A stretch of DNA of 64,000 nucleotides from Cryobacterium sp. SO1 (GCF_004210215.2 NZ_CP067394.1:1674001-1738000), one strand, 5' to 3'; positions 48,876-57,607 are shown, numbered from the stretch's first letter. Numbers and translations are program-made. Notes: a model not told the origin generated them from the sequence alone.

Positions 48876-49872
48876 GGGTTCCACCCTGCCCGAACTGCAG
48901 GCCCGCGTGCTCGCCGAGCACGGCGACGGCGCCCGCATCGTCGCTGCCGAGCAGGTGACCGTCGGCGGTATCCGGGGCTTCTTCGCCAAACGGCACATCG
49001 AGGTGACCGTCGAGGTGCCCGACGCCCCGGTCCAGGTCCTGGTGGAGCGCGGCTCTCAGCGCCGCCGTGCCGCCCGCCCGAGGGATGAGGTCACCACCAG
49101 GCTCGGCATCGCGGCGCTGCTCGATGACGCGGATGCGGCCGAGACGCTTCTGCGCACCGACCCGGCGTCTCCTCGTCGAGCGGCCCGCGAGACCGCCGTC
49201 GCACCGGACGTGTCGACGGGCACCCCGGACTTCGCCCGGCTGATGGACGAGCTGACCTTCGCCACCTCGCCCGCCCTTCGGCCCGGCGGCGCGTCGGCGC
49301 CGGACGAGCCGGCGGAGCCGTTCGGTTCCTCGGTGCCGGTCGGTTCAGTGGTGCCGTTCCGTTCGGCGGAGCCGTTCCGTTCAGCGGAGCCGGACCGACA
49401 CGAACCCGGCGACCGGCCGGCACTGTCGTCTGGGGCGCCGACGATGCTGGACGGCCCCGGCGATCTGATCCTGCTCCTCGGCCTGCCCGACGACGTGGCC
49501 GTGGCCGCCAGGCTGCTGTCGGCGGGCGCCACGGCAGTGCTCTACGACGAGCGGGACCAGATCGCCGACCGCCGTTCGGCCCTCGCCGCCCGGGCCAGGG
49601 GAGTGGAACAGGGCCGGAGCATCCTCGTGGCGCACGCGTCCGGTGACCCTGCCGCGCTGGGCGCCGACCAGGTCTGGGCCGTTGTGCACGCCGGCCGGAA
49701 GCCCGCAGACACGGCCCGCTGGGTGCGGGACGCGGGCATGTGGGTCTCGATCGACGCCGTCGCTGTGCTCGGCGTGGACTCCACGGCCACTCCCGGCACC
49801 GTGCTGGAGCTGGGTCTGCCGATCGGCTGGCTTGCCCCAGCCGGGCCGCCGCGGCCGTTCGCGATAGGCTGA
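48850..49872 (+). CDS. FlhF-like protein without a GTPase domain
   Basis: A 340-residue protein starting at a GTG that overlaps flhA by 26 bases. Residues 1-50 match the start of FlhF (KRLRLEGSTLPELQARVLAE, then VGGIRGFFAKRHIEVTVEV). Residues 60-190 are low-complexity and include a GSVVPFRSAEPFRSAEP repeat. Residues about 200-340 may keep a Rossmann-like order (LILLLGLPDDVAVAARLLSA, then WAVVHAGRKPADTARWV), but the GxxGxGKT loop and other G motifs of the SRP-type GTPase are missing. The place between flhA and csrA is that of flhF. Function is unknown; loss of GTPase activity is inferred. Confidence 0.7.
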   Translation: MQTKRLRLEGSTLPELQARVLAEHGDGARIVAAEQVTVGGIRGFFAKRHIEVTVEVPDAPVQVLVERGSQRRRAARPRDEVTTRLGIAALLDDADAAETLLRTDPASPRRAARETAVAPDVSTGTPDFARLMDELTFATSPALRPGGASAPDEPAEPFGSSVPVGSVVPFRSAEPFRSAEPDRHEPGDRPALSSGAPTMLDGPGDLILLLGLPDDVAVAARLLSAGATAVLYDERDQIADRRSALAARARGVEQGRSILVAHASGDPAALGADQVWAVVHAGRKPADTARWVRDAGMWVSIDAVAVLGVDSTATPGTVLELGLPIGWLAPAGPPRPFAIG

Positions 49873-49876
49873 GCGG

Positions 49877-50116
49877 ATGCTGGTTCTCACGCGCAAACAG
49901 GGGGAAAAGATCCTCATCGGTGACGACATCGTCATCACGGTGCTCGAGGTCCGCGGCGACAGCATCCGCCTGGGTGTCGACGCCCCGCGGGGAATCTCCA
50001 TCCAGCGTGCCGAGATCCTCAAGGCCGTCACCGAGGCCAACCTCGAGGCCAACCTCGCCGCGGACCGGGACGACCAGGTCGCGGCCGACCAGCTCAGATC
50101 GAGCCTAGGCCTCTAG
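49877..50116 (+). CDS. csrA: Carbon storage regulator CsrA
   Basis: A 79-residue CsrA. The RNA-binding strand reads MLVLTRKQGEKILIGDDI, followed by VITVLEVRGDSIRLGVDAP and the C-terminal helix with RAEILKAV. It would repress translation by binding GGA in hairpin loops. FliW, the protein antagonist, is encoded at 17991. The C-terminal 25 residues extend beyond the core, as in Gram-positive CsrA. The stop codon TAG is part of the CTAG at the left edge of the insertion sequence; the reconstructed site has the same stop, so the protein is intact. Confidence 0.95.
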   Translation: MLVLTRKQGEKILIGDDIVITVLEVRGDSIRLGVDAPRGISIQRAEILKAVTEANLEANLAADRDDQVAADQLRSSLGL

Positions 50117-51959
50117 GAGGCCGCTGAACAACTTTGGGTGCGGGTGTCGCTTATTTAAGGCGCGCCTGCGGCGGGTCGGCTCTTGGTCGTTAAGACTGGG
50201 GTGATGCAGGGTTGTGATGATGGTCAGCGTGAGATTTACGATGTCGATGCCGTAGCGGGGCACTTGCTTCCGCCTGGATCGGTGTTCGCTTTCCTCGCAG
50301 CGCACCGTCGGGAGCTGTTTCCCGACGATGCGTTTGCGGACTTGTTTTCCTCGCAGAACGGCCGCCCGTCAATACCGGCGGACGTGATCGCGTCGGTGAT
50401 GGTGTTGCAAACACTGCACAACCTTTCCGACAGGGAAGCGGCCGAGGCGTTGACGTATGACCTGCGGTGGAAAGCCGCCTGCGGGTTCGCGCTGACTGAA
50501 ACCTCTTTCCACCCGACCGTGCTGGTCTATTGGCGCAAACGCTTGGCTGCCAGTGACCGGCCGCACCGCATTTTTGAGGCCGTGACCGCGGTCATTGCCC
50601 AGTCCGGAGCATTGTCGGGGCGCAAACGCCGGGCGTTGGACTCAACAATTTTGGAGGATGCGGTTGCCCGGCAGGACACCGTCACGCAGCTGGTCGGACA
50701 GATCCGCCGTGTTGGCCGGGAGATCCCCGGCGCGGACGTGAGCGTCGCCGGCTTGACCGGCCATGATTACTCCCAGCCGGGCAAGCCCGACATTGCGTGG
50801 GACGACCGCGACGCCCGCGACGAGCTCGTCTCCCGCCTGGTCACCGATGCTCTCGCTCTGCTGGGCAGCATCAACGTCCATATCCTCAACAAGAAGCAGC
50901 AGGAAACCGTCGCGCTGCTTGCCTTGGTCGCCGGCCAAGACGTGGAACCCGCCGACGGGTCCGACGGGACCGACGGGCGGTGGCGGATCGCCCGCCGGGT
51001 CGCTCCCGACCGGGTGATTTCCACCGTCGATCCTGATGCCCGCCATGCGCACAAGAGCCGCCAGAAAAAGATCGACGGCTATAAAGCCCACGTCAACGCG
51101 GAGCCCGACACCGGGTTGGTGACGGCGGCAATGCTCACGAAAGCCTCTGGTTCGCAAAACAGCGACGCGGCTCGCGGCGGCGAGCTGCTCGCGGCCGACG
51201 TCAGCATCGGTGAGCAAAACATTGACGTGCTGGGTGATTCGGCCTATGGCAGCGGCGGGCTCCTGACCGAGATTCATGCCGCTGGGCACCGGCCGATCAT
51301 CAAGCCGATGCCGCTGGGCCGAGCCGTTCCGGGCGGATTCACCATCGATGACTTCACCGTGGATGAAACCCTGCAGACCGTGACCTGCCCGGCCGGGAAC
51401 GTCCGGTCGCTCAGCCCGAAACGACGGGCCAGTTTTGGTAGTTCGTGCCAGGCCTGCCCGCTGATGGCGCAGTGCACCACCGCGAAGTCCGGCAAGAAGA
51501 TGCAGATTCATCCGCTGGATCAGGTTCGCCGGGAGCACCGCGTCACCGCTCAGGACCCGGACTTTCAAGCCCTTTATCGCCAGCACCGTCCAATGATTGA
51601 ACGGACGCTGGCGTGGATGACGCGCGGGGCCCGGCGGGTCCGCTACCGCGGCGTTGCCAAGAACAATGCGGGGTGGGTGATCCGTGCTGCCGCGATCAAT
51701 CTCAAACGGCTCCTCAACCTCGGTTTGACCAGCCAGAACGGGGTTTGGGCCCTTGGATAACACCCCGACGCACAAGGACCACCTCGGCGCACGGTCCCAG
51801 GCGGCAGAGCCGCCCACTACGGCCCCATCGATCAGCCCCGACGCGAGATCCCACCATCGTGGCCGATCGCTCAGTCGACCGCACAAAGCCCCACAGCGGA
51901 GCAAAAAACCACTCTAAGAACTCGCCGAGGCAACTGGACCCCTAATATTCAGCGCCCTC
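50117..51959. mobile_element. IS1182-family insertion sequence
   Basis: An element of 1843 bases. The left end GAGGCCGCTGAACA and the inverted right end GAGGGCGCTGAATA match at 12 of 14 bases. CTAG flanks both ends (50113-50116 and 51960-51963), consistent with a four-base target duplication. One transposase gene of full length is inside, and no frameshift is seen, so it may be active. It sits exactly behind csrA. Confidence 0.85.
50204..51760 (+). CDS. IS1182-family transposase
   Basis: A 518-residue DDE transposase. The N-terminal part holds AFLAAHRRELFPDDAFADLF and RPSIPADVIASVMVLQTLHN with ALTYDLRWKAACG, typical of the family. Likely catalytic residues are Asp in RALDSTILEDAV, Asp in VLGDSAYGSGG and Glu in HRPMIERTLAWM. 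A Cys-rich knuckle (CQACPLMAQC) lies at about residue 420. The ATG at 50204 is chosen; a TTG at 50183 would add seven residues. The right end of the element (51761-51959) has no gene. Confidence 0.9.
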   Translation: MQGCDDGQREIYDVDAVAGHLLPPGSVFAFLAAHRRELFPDDAFADLFSSQNGRPSIPADVIASVMVLQTLHNLSDREAAEALTYDLRWKAACGFALTETSFHPTVLVYWRKRLAASDRPHRIFEAVTAVIAQSGALSGRKRRALDSTILEDAVARQDTVTQLVGQIRRVGREIPGADVSVAGLTGHDYSQPGKPDIAWDDRDARDELVSRLVTDALALLGSINVHILNKKQQETVALLALVAGQDVEPADGSDGTDGRWRIARRVAPDRVISTVDPDARHAHKSRQKKIDGYKAHVNAEPDTGLVTAAMLTKASGSQNSDAARGGELLAADVSIGEQNIDVLGDSAYGSGGLLTEIHAAGHRPIIKPMPLGRAVPGGFTIDDFTVDETLQTVTCPAGNVRSLSPKRRASFGSSCQACPLMAQCTTAKSGKKMQIHPLDQVRREHRVTAQDPDFQALYRQHRPMIERTLAWMTRGARRVRYRGVAKNNAGWVIRAAAINLKRLLNLGLTSQNGVWALG

Positions 51960-52023
51960 CTAGCCGGCCGCGGCAGCCCAGCCCTGCCGGCCCCGGCGGC
52001 CCCGCCCTGCACCCCCGCCGAGC

Positions 52024-52091
52024 CAACTGGTCCCCGAACGGACAATTGGGCCCGGCGTAACGGGTGCAATCGTCCGAACGGGCACCAGTTG
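52024..52091. repeat. Long imperfect palindrome, copy 2
   Basis: Arms of 31 bases (52024-52054 and 52061-52091) match at 25 positions around a six-base loop. The left arm matches that of the palindrome at 14402-14469 at 26 of 31 positions. It lies between csrA plus its insertion sequence and the convergent GH130 gene. The rest of 51964-52103 holds nothing recognisable. Confidence 0.75.
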
Positions 52092-52103
52092 TGGCCCCGG
52101 CTC

Positions 52104-53186
52104 CTACTCGGCGACGCGGCGATCCAGCCTGGCCACGCCGATCTTCGAGTCGGCCATGCCGTAGAACACGTAGAGCTGGCCCTCGATCTCCTCGATGGCG
52201 GTGGGGAACACCACGTTGGGCACGATGCCGCTGGTCTCATCGGCGGTCTCGGCCTTCAGCAGCGGCTCGCTGGTGCGGCTGAGCACGATCGTGGGGTCGT
52301 CGGCGTCCAGGATCATGCCGCCAGCGGCGTAGTTCACCTTCTGCTGCTGGTCGAACGCGCGGGCGAGGATGCCCGTGACGCCGTGGTGCAGCAGCAGCCA
52401 GCCCTCCGGAACCCGCAGGGGTGCCGGGCCGCCGCCGATCTTGAGTTCCTCGAACGCGTACTCGGGGCCGGCCAGAAACCGGTGCCCGCGCCAGAACGTG
52501 AGCGCGGAGACATCCGCCAGCGCGTCGGCGACGGGCACGTAGCTGATCCAGATGCTCTGCCGCTGGTCGGTGACACCGGCCGGCACCCGGATGCCCTCGC
52601 CGGGCTTGGTCTCCTCCAGATCCCACATCGGCCGGTGCAGTACAGCGAAGCTCTCCACCCCGTCCGGTGCGGTGACCGGCTCGGGGAAGAACACCGTGTC
52701 CTTGTTGTGGAACAGGTTGAGGTCCATGTCCAGGGATTCGTCGTAGGCGAACAGGGCCGGCCCCAGCCGACGCCACTCGCGCAGGTCATCGGAGACCGCC
52801 ACGGCGGTGCGGGGGCCGAGCGGCCCGTAGGCGACATAGGTCATCACGTGCAGGCCGAGACGCGGGATGAAGGTCACCCGGGGGTCCTCGACGCCGGCGT
52901 TGTTCGCGCCGCGCTCCCAGCCCCGGTCCGGTGCGAGAACCACGCCCTCGCGCTCGACGCCGGTCGGCACCCCGTTCTCGATGATCACCCGGGCCAGCCC
53001 CACCCTGGAGACGTTGCCGGTGGCGACGAGCCGGGGGAGCAGGTACAGGGTGCCGTCCGGCGTGTGCCCGGTACCCGGGTTGAGCACCCCCTCGGCCTCG
53101 AGGGCGTTACCGTCCTCCGGCGACATGATGACGCCCATCCTGGTGAGGGTGTACGGGAATGTGGTCGTGGTGGTGGTAGAGCTCAT
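52104..53186 (-). CDS. GH130 glycoside phosphorylase
   Basis: A 360-residue five-bladed beta-propeller protein of family GH130. The catalytic Asp is in GVEDPRVTFI near residue 100. Other family marks are RWERG-type DRGWERGANNAG, SDDLREWRR and NYAAGGMILDADDP. The family phosphorolyses beta-mannosides (for example beta-1,4-mannosyl-glucose or manno-oligosaccharides) to mannose 1-phosphate. The exact linkage cannot be told. No signal peptide is visible. The ATG at 53186 follows GAAAGG, two bases after the stop of the permease gene. It is the last gene of the second sugar operon. Confidence 0.85.
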   Translation of the reverse strand: MSSTTTTTTFPYTLTRMGVIMSPEDGNALEAEGVLNPGTGHTPDGTLYLLPRLVATGNVSRVGLARVIIENGVPTGVEREGVVLAPDRGWERGANNAGVEDPRVTFIPRLGLHVMTYVAYGPLGPRTAVAVSDDLREWRRLGPALFAYDESLDMDLNLFHNKDTVFFPEPVTAPDGVESFAVLHRPMWDLEETKPGEGIRVPAGVTDQRQSIWISYVPVADALADVSALTFWRGHRFLAGPEYAFEELKIGGGPAPLRVPEGWLLLHHGVTGILARAFDQQQKVNYAAGGMILDADDPTIVLSRTSEPLLKAETADETSGIVPNVVFPTAIEEIEGQLYVFYGMADSKIGVARLDRRVAE

Positions 53187-53188
53187 GA

Positions 53189-54064
53189 CTAACCTTTCAC
53201 GCCCGAGCCGATGTCGCTCGAGACGAAGTGCCGTTGGAACAGGATGAAGAGCACGACCGCGGGGGCGGCCAGCACGCAGGCGCCGGCCAGGATCGCGCCG
53301 AACGGATTCGCCGCGGTGGCCGCGACGTTGGTGAGGTAGTTCGCCAGCGAGACCGCGAGCGGTTGCAGCGAGGCCTCCTTGGTGATCAGGAACGGCCAGA
53401 GGAACTCGTTCCACGGGCCGATGAAGGTGAGCAGCACAACGGTCAGCAGTGCCGGCCGCACGAGCGGCAACGCGATGCTCCAGAGAATCTTGAGCTCGCC
53501 CGCGCCGTCGATCCTGGCCGCGTCGAAGAGCGCCCGGGGAACCTGCAGGAAGTACTGCCGGAAGATGAGCACCGCCGTCGAGTTGATCGCGAACGGCAGG
53601 ATCATGCCCAGGTAGTTGTCGGCCAGGCCGTAGTCCCTGGCGATCATCACGTAGAGCGGGATCATCAGCAGCTGGAACGGCACCACCTGAACGAGCAGCA
53701 CCAGAGCGAAGGTGATGCCGCGTCCGCGCCACTGCAGCTGCGCCAGGGCGTAGCCCACCAGCACACCGAACACGACGGTGCAGAGGATGACACCGCCGGC
53801 GAAGATGCCGGAGTTGGCCAGGCCCTGCAACAGGTCGATGCGGCTGTTGATGGCGGTGTAGTTCTCGCCGGTGATGTTCGCCGGGTTCGGGAAGGCCCCG
53901 GCCACGGTCGAGTCCGGTTCGGTCTGCAGCGAGCCGATCACCATGTAATAGAACGGGAACAGGAACACCAGGGCGCCCGCGAACAGCACGGCGTAACGCA
54001 GGATGTTCTGGCCACGGCTCAGGCCGTCGACCTTGCGCGTCCTCGAGCGTGCGACGGTGCTCAC
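53189..54064 (-). CDS. ABC sugar transporter permease (MalG type)
   Basis: A 291-residue CUT1 permease. The first span is ILRYAVLFAGALVFLFPFYY. The EAA-type loop reads DAARIDGAGELKILWSIALP, with the usual first Glu-Ala replaced by Asp-Ala. Four-base overlap with the MalF-type gene upstream. It ends two bases before the GH130 start. No ATPase gene is nearby, so a shared one is expected. Confidence 0.9.
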   Translation of the reverse strand: MSTVARSRTRKVDGLSRGQNILRYAVLFAGALVFLFPFYYMVIGSLQTEPDSTVAGAFPNPANITGENYTAINSRIDLLQGLANSGIFAGGVILCTVVFGVLVGYALAQLQWRGRGITFALVLLVQVVPFQLLMIPLYVMIARDYGLADNYLGMILPFAINSTAVLIFRQYFLQVPRALFDAARIDGAGELKILWSIALPLVRPALLTVVLLTFIGPWNEFLWPFLITKEASLQPLAVSLANYLTNVAATAANPFGAILAGACVLAAPAVVLFILFQRHFVSSDIGSGVKG

Positions 54065-55032
54065 GATTCGTCCCCTCCGGCCAGCTTGCGTTGAATGAAC
54101 GCCAGGATGAGCACACCGATCACGAGGATGACCCCGATCGCGGCGGCGATGTCGGGCGCGCCCTGTTCGATGCCGCGCTGATACATCAGCAGCACGGGCG
54201 ACGACGAGGCGCCGTTCGGGCCGCCACCGCCGGTGAGCAGGTACGGCTCGGTGAACAGGTTCGCCCCGGTCACCGTGGCCAGCAGGAGCACCAGCACTGT
54301 CGCGGGCCGCACGCCGGGCACGGTGATCGAGAAGAACATGCGGATCTTGCCGGCACCGTCAGTTGCCGCGGCCTCGTAGAGCTCCTCGGAGACGTTCTGC
54401 AGGGCGGCCAGGTAGAGCAGGATGAAGAAGCCCATGCCCTTCCAGGTGACGAAGATGGCAATCGTGGGCATCGCCCACTGTTCGTTGATCAGCCAGGCCG
54501 GGTCGGGGGCCAGCGGGCCGAGGATCTGATTGACCAGGCCGTTACCGCTGAACAGGAAGATCCAGACGCCGACCACGGCCACGCTGGCCGTGACGTACGG
54601 CACGTAGAAGGCCACCCGCAGGAAGGTGCGGGCATGGACGACCTTGTTCAGTGCAGTGGCGAGAACGAGCGAGAGCACCACGGTGAGCGGCACGTTGATC
54701 AACAGGAAGATGCCGACGTTGCCGAACGACCGGATGATCGCAGGATCGGAGAGCACCTCCTGGAAGTTCGCGAGTCCGACGAACGGCCGGTCGACCACGG
54801 CGCCGGGGGCGGCGAAGAAGTAGTCGTGGAACGACATGTAGAAGGCGAAGACCAGCGGATACGCGAAGACCAGCAGCACGAAGGCCAGGTACGGAGCGCT
54901 GAGCACGAGCCCGAGCGGGTTCTTGCCCAGCCACTGGCGCCTGCGGCCCCGGCGGGGGCCCCCGCCGCCAGGCCGTGCGGGCCTGGCGGCGGGGTTCGGG
55001 GTGACGCTCTCGGGTGAGACTGTCGTGGACAT
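54061..55032 (-). CDS. ABC sugar transporter permease (MalF type)
   Basis: A 323-residue CUT1 permease from the ATG at 55032. A basic Pro/Gly/Arg-rich cytoplasmic N-terminus of about 35 residues (with PRRGRRRQWLGK) precedes the first span (LVLSAPYLAFVLLVFAYPLV). The EAA loop is EAAATDGAGKIRMFFSITVP. The frame upstream to 55152 overlaps the binding-protein gene and is not used. Five bases separate it from the binding-protein stop. Confidence 0.9.
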   Translation of the reverse strand: MSTTVSPESVTPNPAARPARPGGGGPRRGRRRQWLGKNPLGLVLSAPYLAFVLLVFAYPLVFAFYMSFHDYFFAAPGAVVDRPFVGLANFQEVLSDPAIIRSFGNVGIFLLINVPLTVVLSLVLATALNKVVHARTFLRVAFYVPYVTASVAVVGVWIFLFSGNGLVNQILGPLAPDPAWLINEQWAMPTIAIFVTWKGMGFFILLYLAALQNVSEELYEAAATDGAGKIRMFFSITVPGVRPATVLVLLLATVTGANLFTEPYLLTGGGGPNGASSSPVLLMYQRGIEQGAPDIAAAIGVILVIGVLILAFIQRKLAGGDES

Positions 55033-55037
55033 GAGGG

Positions 55038-56357
55038 TTACGGCTGCGCGATCAGTTCGTTGACCTTGTCGGCGGCTGCGTCGAAGGCGTCGGCGACGTC
55101 GCCCTCTCCGGTGATGACGTGCTTCGTCCACGCGTCCCTGAACGCCTGCCAAGCGGCGACGGAGTTGGCCACCTGGGGTACCTCGACCGTGCGCGACGCC
55201 TGGTCACCGAACTGCTCGTAGGCCGGGTTGGCCGCGAAGTACTCGGGGTAGGCGCTGGTCAGGTCGGCCCGCAGCGGCATCTGGCCGGTCAGCTCGAGGA
55301 GCTGTCCGTCCTGCTCCTGGCTGGTGGCGAACTTCAGCACGTCCCAGGCCGTGGCCTGGTTCTCGCAGGCCGTGAACATTCCCACGTTCTTCGCATCGCT
55401 GAAGGTGTACGCCTCCTCGGCCGGGCTGCCGGCGCTGGTGGGGAAGGTCACCGCTCCCCAGTTCACCGCATCCTTGTAGACCGAAACGGCCCAGGGCCCT
55501 GCGCTCGACATGGCGGCCTTGCCGTCGGCGAACGAGTCGCCCTGGTACTGCTCCTTGCCCGCAAGGCCCTCGGCGTACAGGGTCTTCCAGAACTCGCCGA
55601 CCGCGACGCCCTCGTCCGAGTTGAACGTGGCTGCGCCGTCCTCGATGAGGAGGCTGCCATCGGTCTCGGCCGCGTAGGTGGGGTAGAAGTCGAACCAGCT
55701 CTGGAAGAACTGGCTCGTGGGCGAGGGGTAGATGGCGTACTCGGCCGCGCCGCTGGAGACCAGGGTGCGTGCGGTGGCCGTGAACTCCTCGTAGGTGCCC
55801 AGCGCGGGGTTCTCCGGGTCGAGCCCTGCCGCGGCGAAGAGGTCCTTGTTGTAGAACAGCATCACCGGGTTGGACTTCCACGGCATCTGGTAGAACTTGC
55901 CGTCGTCGCTCTGGTATTGGTCGGCAAGGTCGCCGGTGCGCTCTTGGATGTAGGCGTCGCCGTCCTCAAAACTGCTGAGGTCCACCAGCCCGCCCTGCTT
56001 CTGGAACTGTGGCACCGCCACCGGGGCGGTGTTGAAGACCAGGCAGGGGGCGTTGCCGGCGGTGATGGCGGCGCCGATGACCTCTTCGCTGCTCTTGCCG
56101 GCCGGGATCTCCTGGGCCTTGACCTGCTCATCGGGGTGGTCGGCGTTCCAGGCCTCGACCATCTGCTTACCCCAGAGCACCTCGTTCTCGTTGTTCGAAT
56201 ACCAGATGGTGATGTCACCCCTGGAGTCGGCGCCACCCGAGCTGCCGCCGCTGGAGCAGGCGCCGAGGGCGACGACCATGGCTGCGGACGTGACGGCGGC
56301 GGCCACGAGGCGCCTGCCGTTTCGGGGAGTGGTGCGTGGGCGGATGTTGCTGTGCAT
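55038..56357 (-). CDS. ABC sugar-binding lipoprotein
   Basis: A 439-residue family 1 solute-binding protein. The signal peptide (VAAAVTSAAMVVALGAC) ends in an LGAC lipobox followed by a Ser/Gly linker. The mature part has the family pattern, with DITIWYSNNENEVLW and FYQMPWKSNPVMLFYNKDLF. The ATG at 56357 is favoured over the one at 56369, because GGAG lies six bases before it. It leads to the two permease genes and the GH130 gene. The ligand is probably a mannoside, by association with GH130. Confidence 0.9.
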   Translation of the reverse strand: MHSNIRPRTTPRNGRRLVAAAVTSAAMVVALGACSSGGSSGGADSRGDITIWYSNNENEVLWGKQMVEAWNADHPDEQVKAQEIPAGKSSEEVIGAAITAGNAPCLVFNTAPVAVPQFQKQGGLVDLSSFEDGDAYIQERTGDLADQYQSDDGKFYQMPWKSNPVMLFYNKDLFAAAGLDPENPALGTYEEFTATARTLVSSGAAEYAIYPSPTSQFFQSWFDFYPTYAAETDGSLLIEDGAATFNSDEGVAVGEFWKTLYAEGLAGKEQYQGDSFADGKAAMSSAGPWAVSVYKDAVNWGAVTFPTSAGSPAEEAYTFSDAKNVGMFTACENQATAWDVLKFATSQEQDGQLLELTGQMPLRADLTSAYPEYFAANPAYEQFGDQASRTVEVPQVANSVAAWQAFRDAWTKHVITGEGDVADAFDAAADKVNELIAQP

Positions 56358-56377
56358 GTCGTTCTCCATTCATGATC

Positions 56378-56397
56378 CCGCAGCAGCTCTGCTGCGG
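56378..56397. promoter_or_regulatory. 20-base palindrome upstream of the binding-protein gene
   Basis: CCGCAGCAGCTCTGCTGCGG has perfect nine-base arms. It lies 20 bases before the start of the binding-protein gene, between it and the LacI gene. It could be a hairpin in the mRNA or a binding site. It is unlike the ACCGGT sites of the LacI promoter. Confidence 0.5.
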
Positions 56398-56449
56398 CAT
56401 TTCGTGCCGGCGGTACGTGTGAGTGAGGCGGCTCTCGGCGGGAACCGAA

Positions 56450-57487
56450 TCAGTGGGATGTCGGAGCCGCCGCCGAACCCCGGATGATCAGACGGGCGGC
56501 GGGAAGCTCAATGTCATCGGCGGACCCGGTTCGGATGAGCCCCAGCAGGGTGGTCGCGGCCGCCCGGCCCCAGACCATCGGGGTCGCGCCCACCGTGGTG
56601 AGCGCGGGGTAGACGTACCGGGCGAATTCGATGTCGTCGAACCCGGTGATCGAGAGGTCGTCAGGCACGCTCACCCCGAGTTCCTGGGCGACGCCGATGC
56701 CGGCGATGGCCATCGGGTCGTTGGCGAAGACGATGGCAGTGGGCGGCTGGGCCTGACGGAGCAACCGGCGCGTGGCATCCGCCCCCGCCGAGATCGAGAA
56801 GTCGGTCTCGACGACCTGCCCGTCTCCCAAGCCGGCGTCGCGCATGGCGGCGGTGAAGGCGGCCCTGCGCCGGTTGCCGTGCAGCATCGCGGGGCTGCCG
56901 GCCACATGGGCGATCCGCCGGTGCCCGAGACCGGCCAGGTGCCGCACCGATTCGCTGATGCCGTTGGTGTCGTCGATCGACACCGACGGGAACGGGCTGG
57001 GCTGGTCGGGGCGACCGAGGGTCACGGCCGGCAGGCCGAGTTCGGACAGGTACGGGATGCGCGCGTCATCCTGCCGCAGGTCGCTGAGAAAAACGCCATC
57101 GACCCGGCCGTCGGCCACGAGGGTTCGATAGGTGGCCAGTTCGGTCGACACGTCCGGCACCACGCTGAGCACCAGGGCGAGGCCCTCCGGAGCGAGGATG
57201 GTCTCGACGCCGGCGATGAAGGAGGTGAAGAACGGGTCGGACCCGAGCACCTCGGGGTCCCTGGCGATGACGAGGCCGAGGGCGAATGACCGCTTGGACG
57301 ACAGCGACCTGGCCCGCAGTGATGGGGTCCAGCCGAGGGTTCCGGCGACCTGCAGGATGCGCGCACGCGTCTCGGCGGACACGCCGGGACGGTCGTTGAG
57401 CGCGAACGAGACGAGGCCCTTGCTGACCCCGGCCTCCCTGGCCACGTCGGCGATCGTCACCTTGCTGGAATCCTGGGCGGGATCCAT
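56450..57487 (-). CDS. LacI-family transcriptional regulator
   Basis: A 345-residue repressor. The helix-turn-helix is KVTIADVAREAGVSKGLVSF (residues 8-27), followed by ALNDRPGVSAETRARILQVA and the hinge. The effector domain follows the PBP-like pattern. It is placed directly before and on the same strand as the second sugar operon, 92 bases from the binding-protein gene, so they may be co-transcribed. Two ACCGGT-centred sites lie over its own promoter, which points to autoregulation of the whole operon. GAGGAGG precedes the ATG. Confidence 0.92.
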   Translation of the reverse strand: MDPAQDSSKVTIADVAREAGVSKGLVSFALNDRPGVSAETRARILQVAGTLGWTPSLRARSLSSKRSFALGLVIARDPEVLGSDPFFTSFIAGVETILAPEGLALVLSVVPDVSTELATYRTLVADGRVDGVFLSDLRQDDARIPYLSELGLPAVTLGRPDQPSPFPSVSIDDTNGISESVRHLAGLGHRRIAHVAGSPAMLHGNRRRAAFTAAMRDAGLGDGQVVETDFSISAGADATRRLLRQAQPPTAIVFANDPMAIAGIGVAQELGVSVPDDLSITGFDDIEFARYVYPALTTVGATPMVWGRAAATTLLGLIRTGSADDIELPAARLIIRGSAAAPTSH

Positions 57488-57532
57488 GGGCCTCCTCGTT
57501 GATGGCGGGTGCGGGTCGGCCGTGTGGCTACC

Positions 57533-57577
57533 TTAACCGGTTTAGGACAATCTATACCGGTTTAGTTCTCCCGTCAA
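57533..57577 (-). promoter_or_regulatory. Promoter and paired operators of the second sugar operon
   Basis: TTAACCGGTTTA (57533-57544) and TATACCGGTTTA (57553-57564) are two near-palindromes with centres exactly 20 bases apart. On the minus strand TTGACG (57577-57572) and TATAGA (57556-57551) could be -35 and -10 boxes with a short 15-base spacer. One operator covers the spacer and -10 region and one lies just downstream, as expected for repression. Confidence 0.7.
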
Positions 57578-57607
57578 GCAGTTTCTGTCCGTCAACGGGT
57601 GCCGGCC

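Noticed and set aside
49877-50116. csrA disrupted by the insertion sequence
   Set aside because: The CTAG duplication keeps the TAG stop, and the reconstructed empty site also ends with that TAG, so the protein is unchanged.
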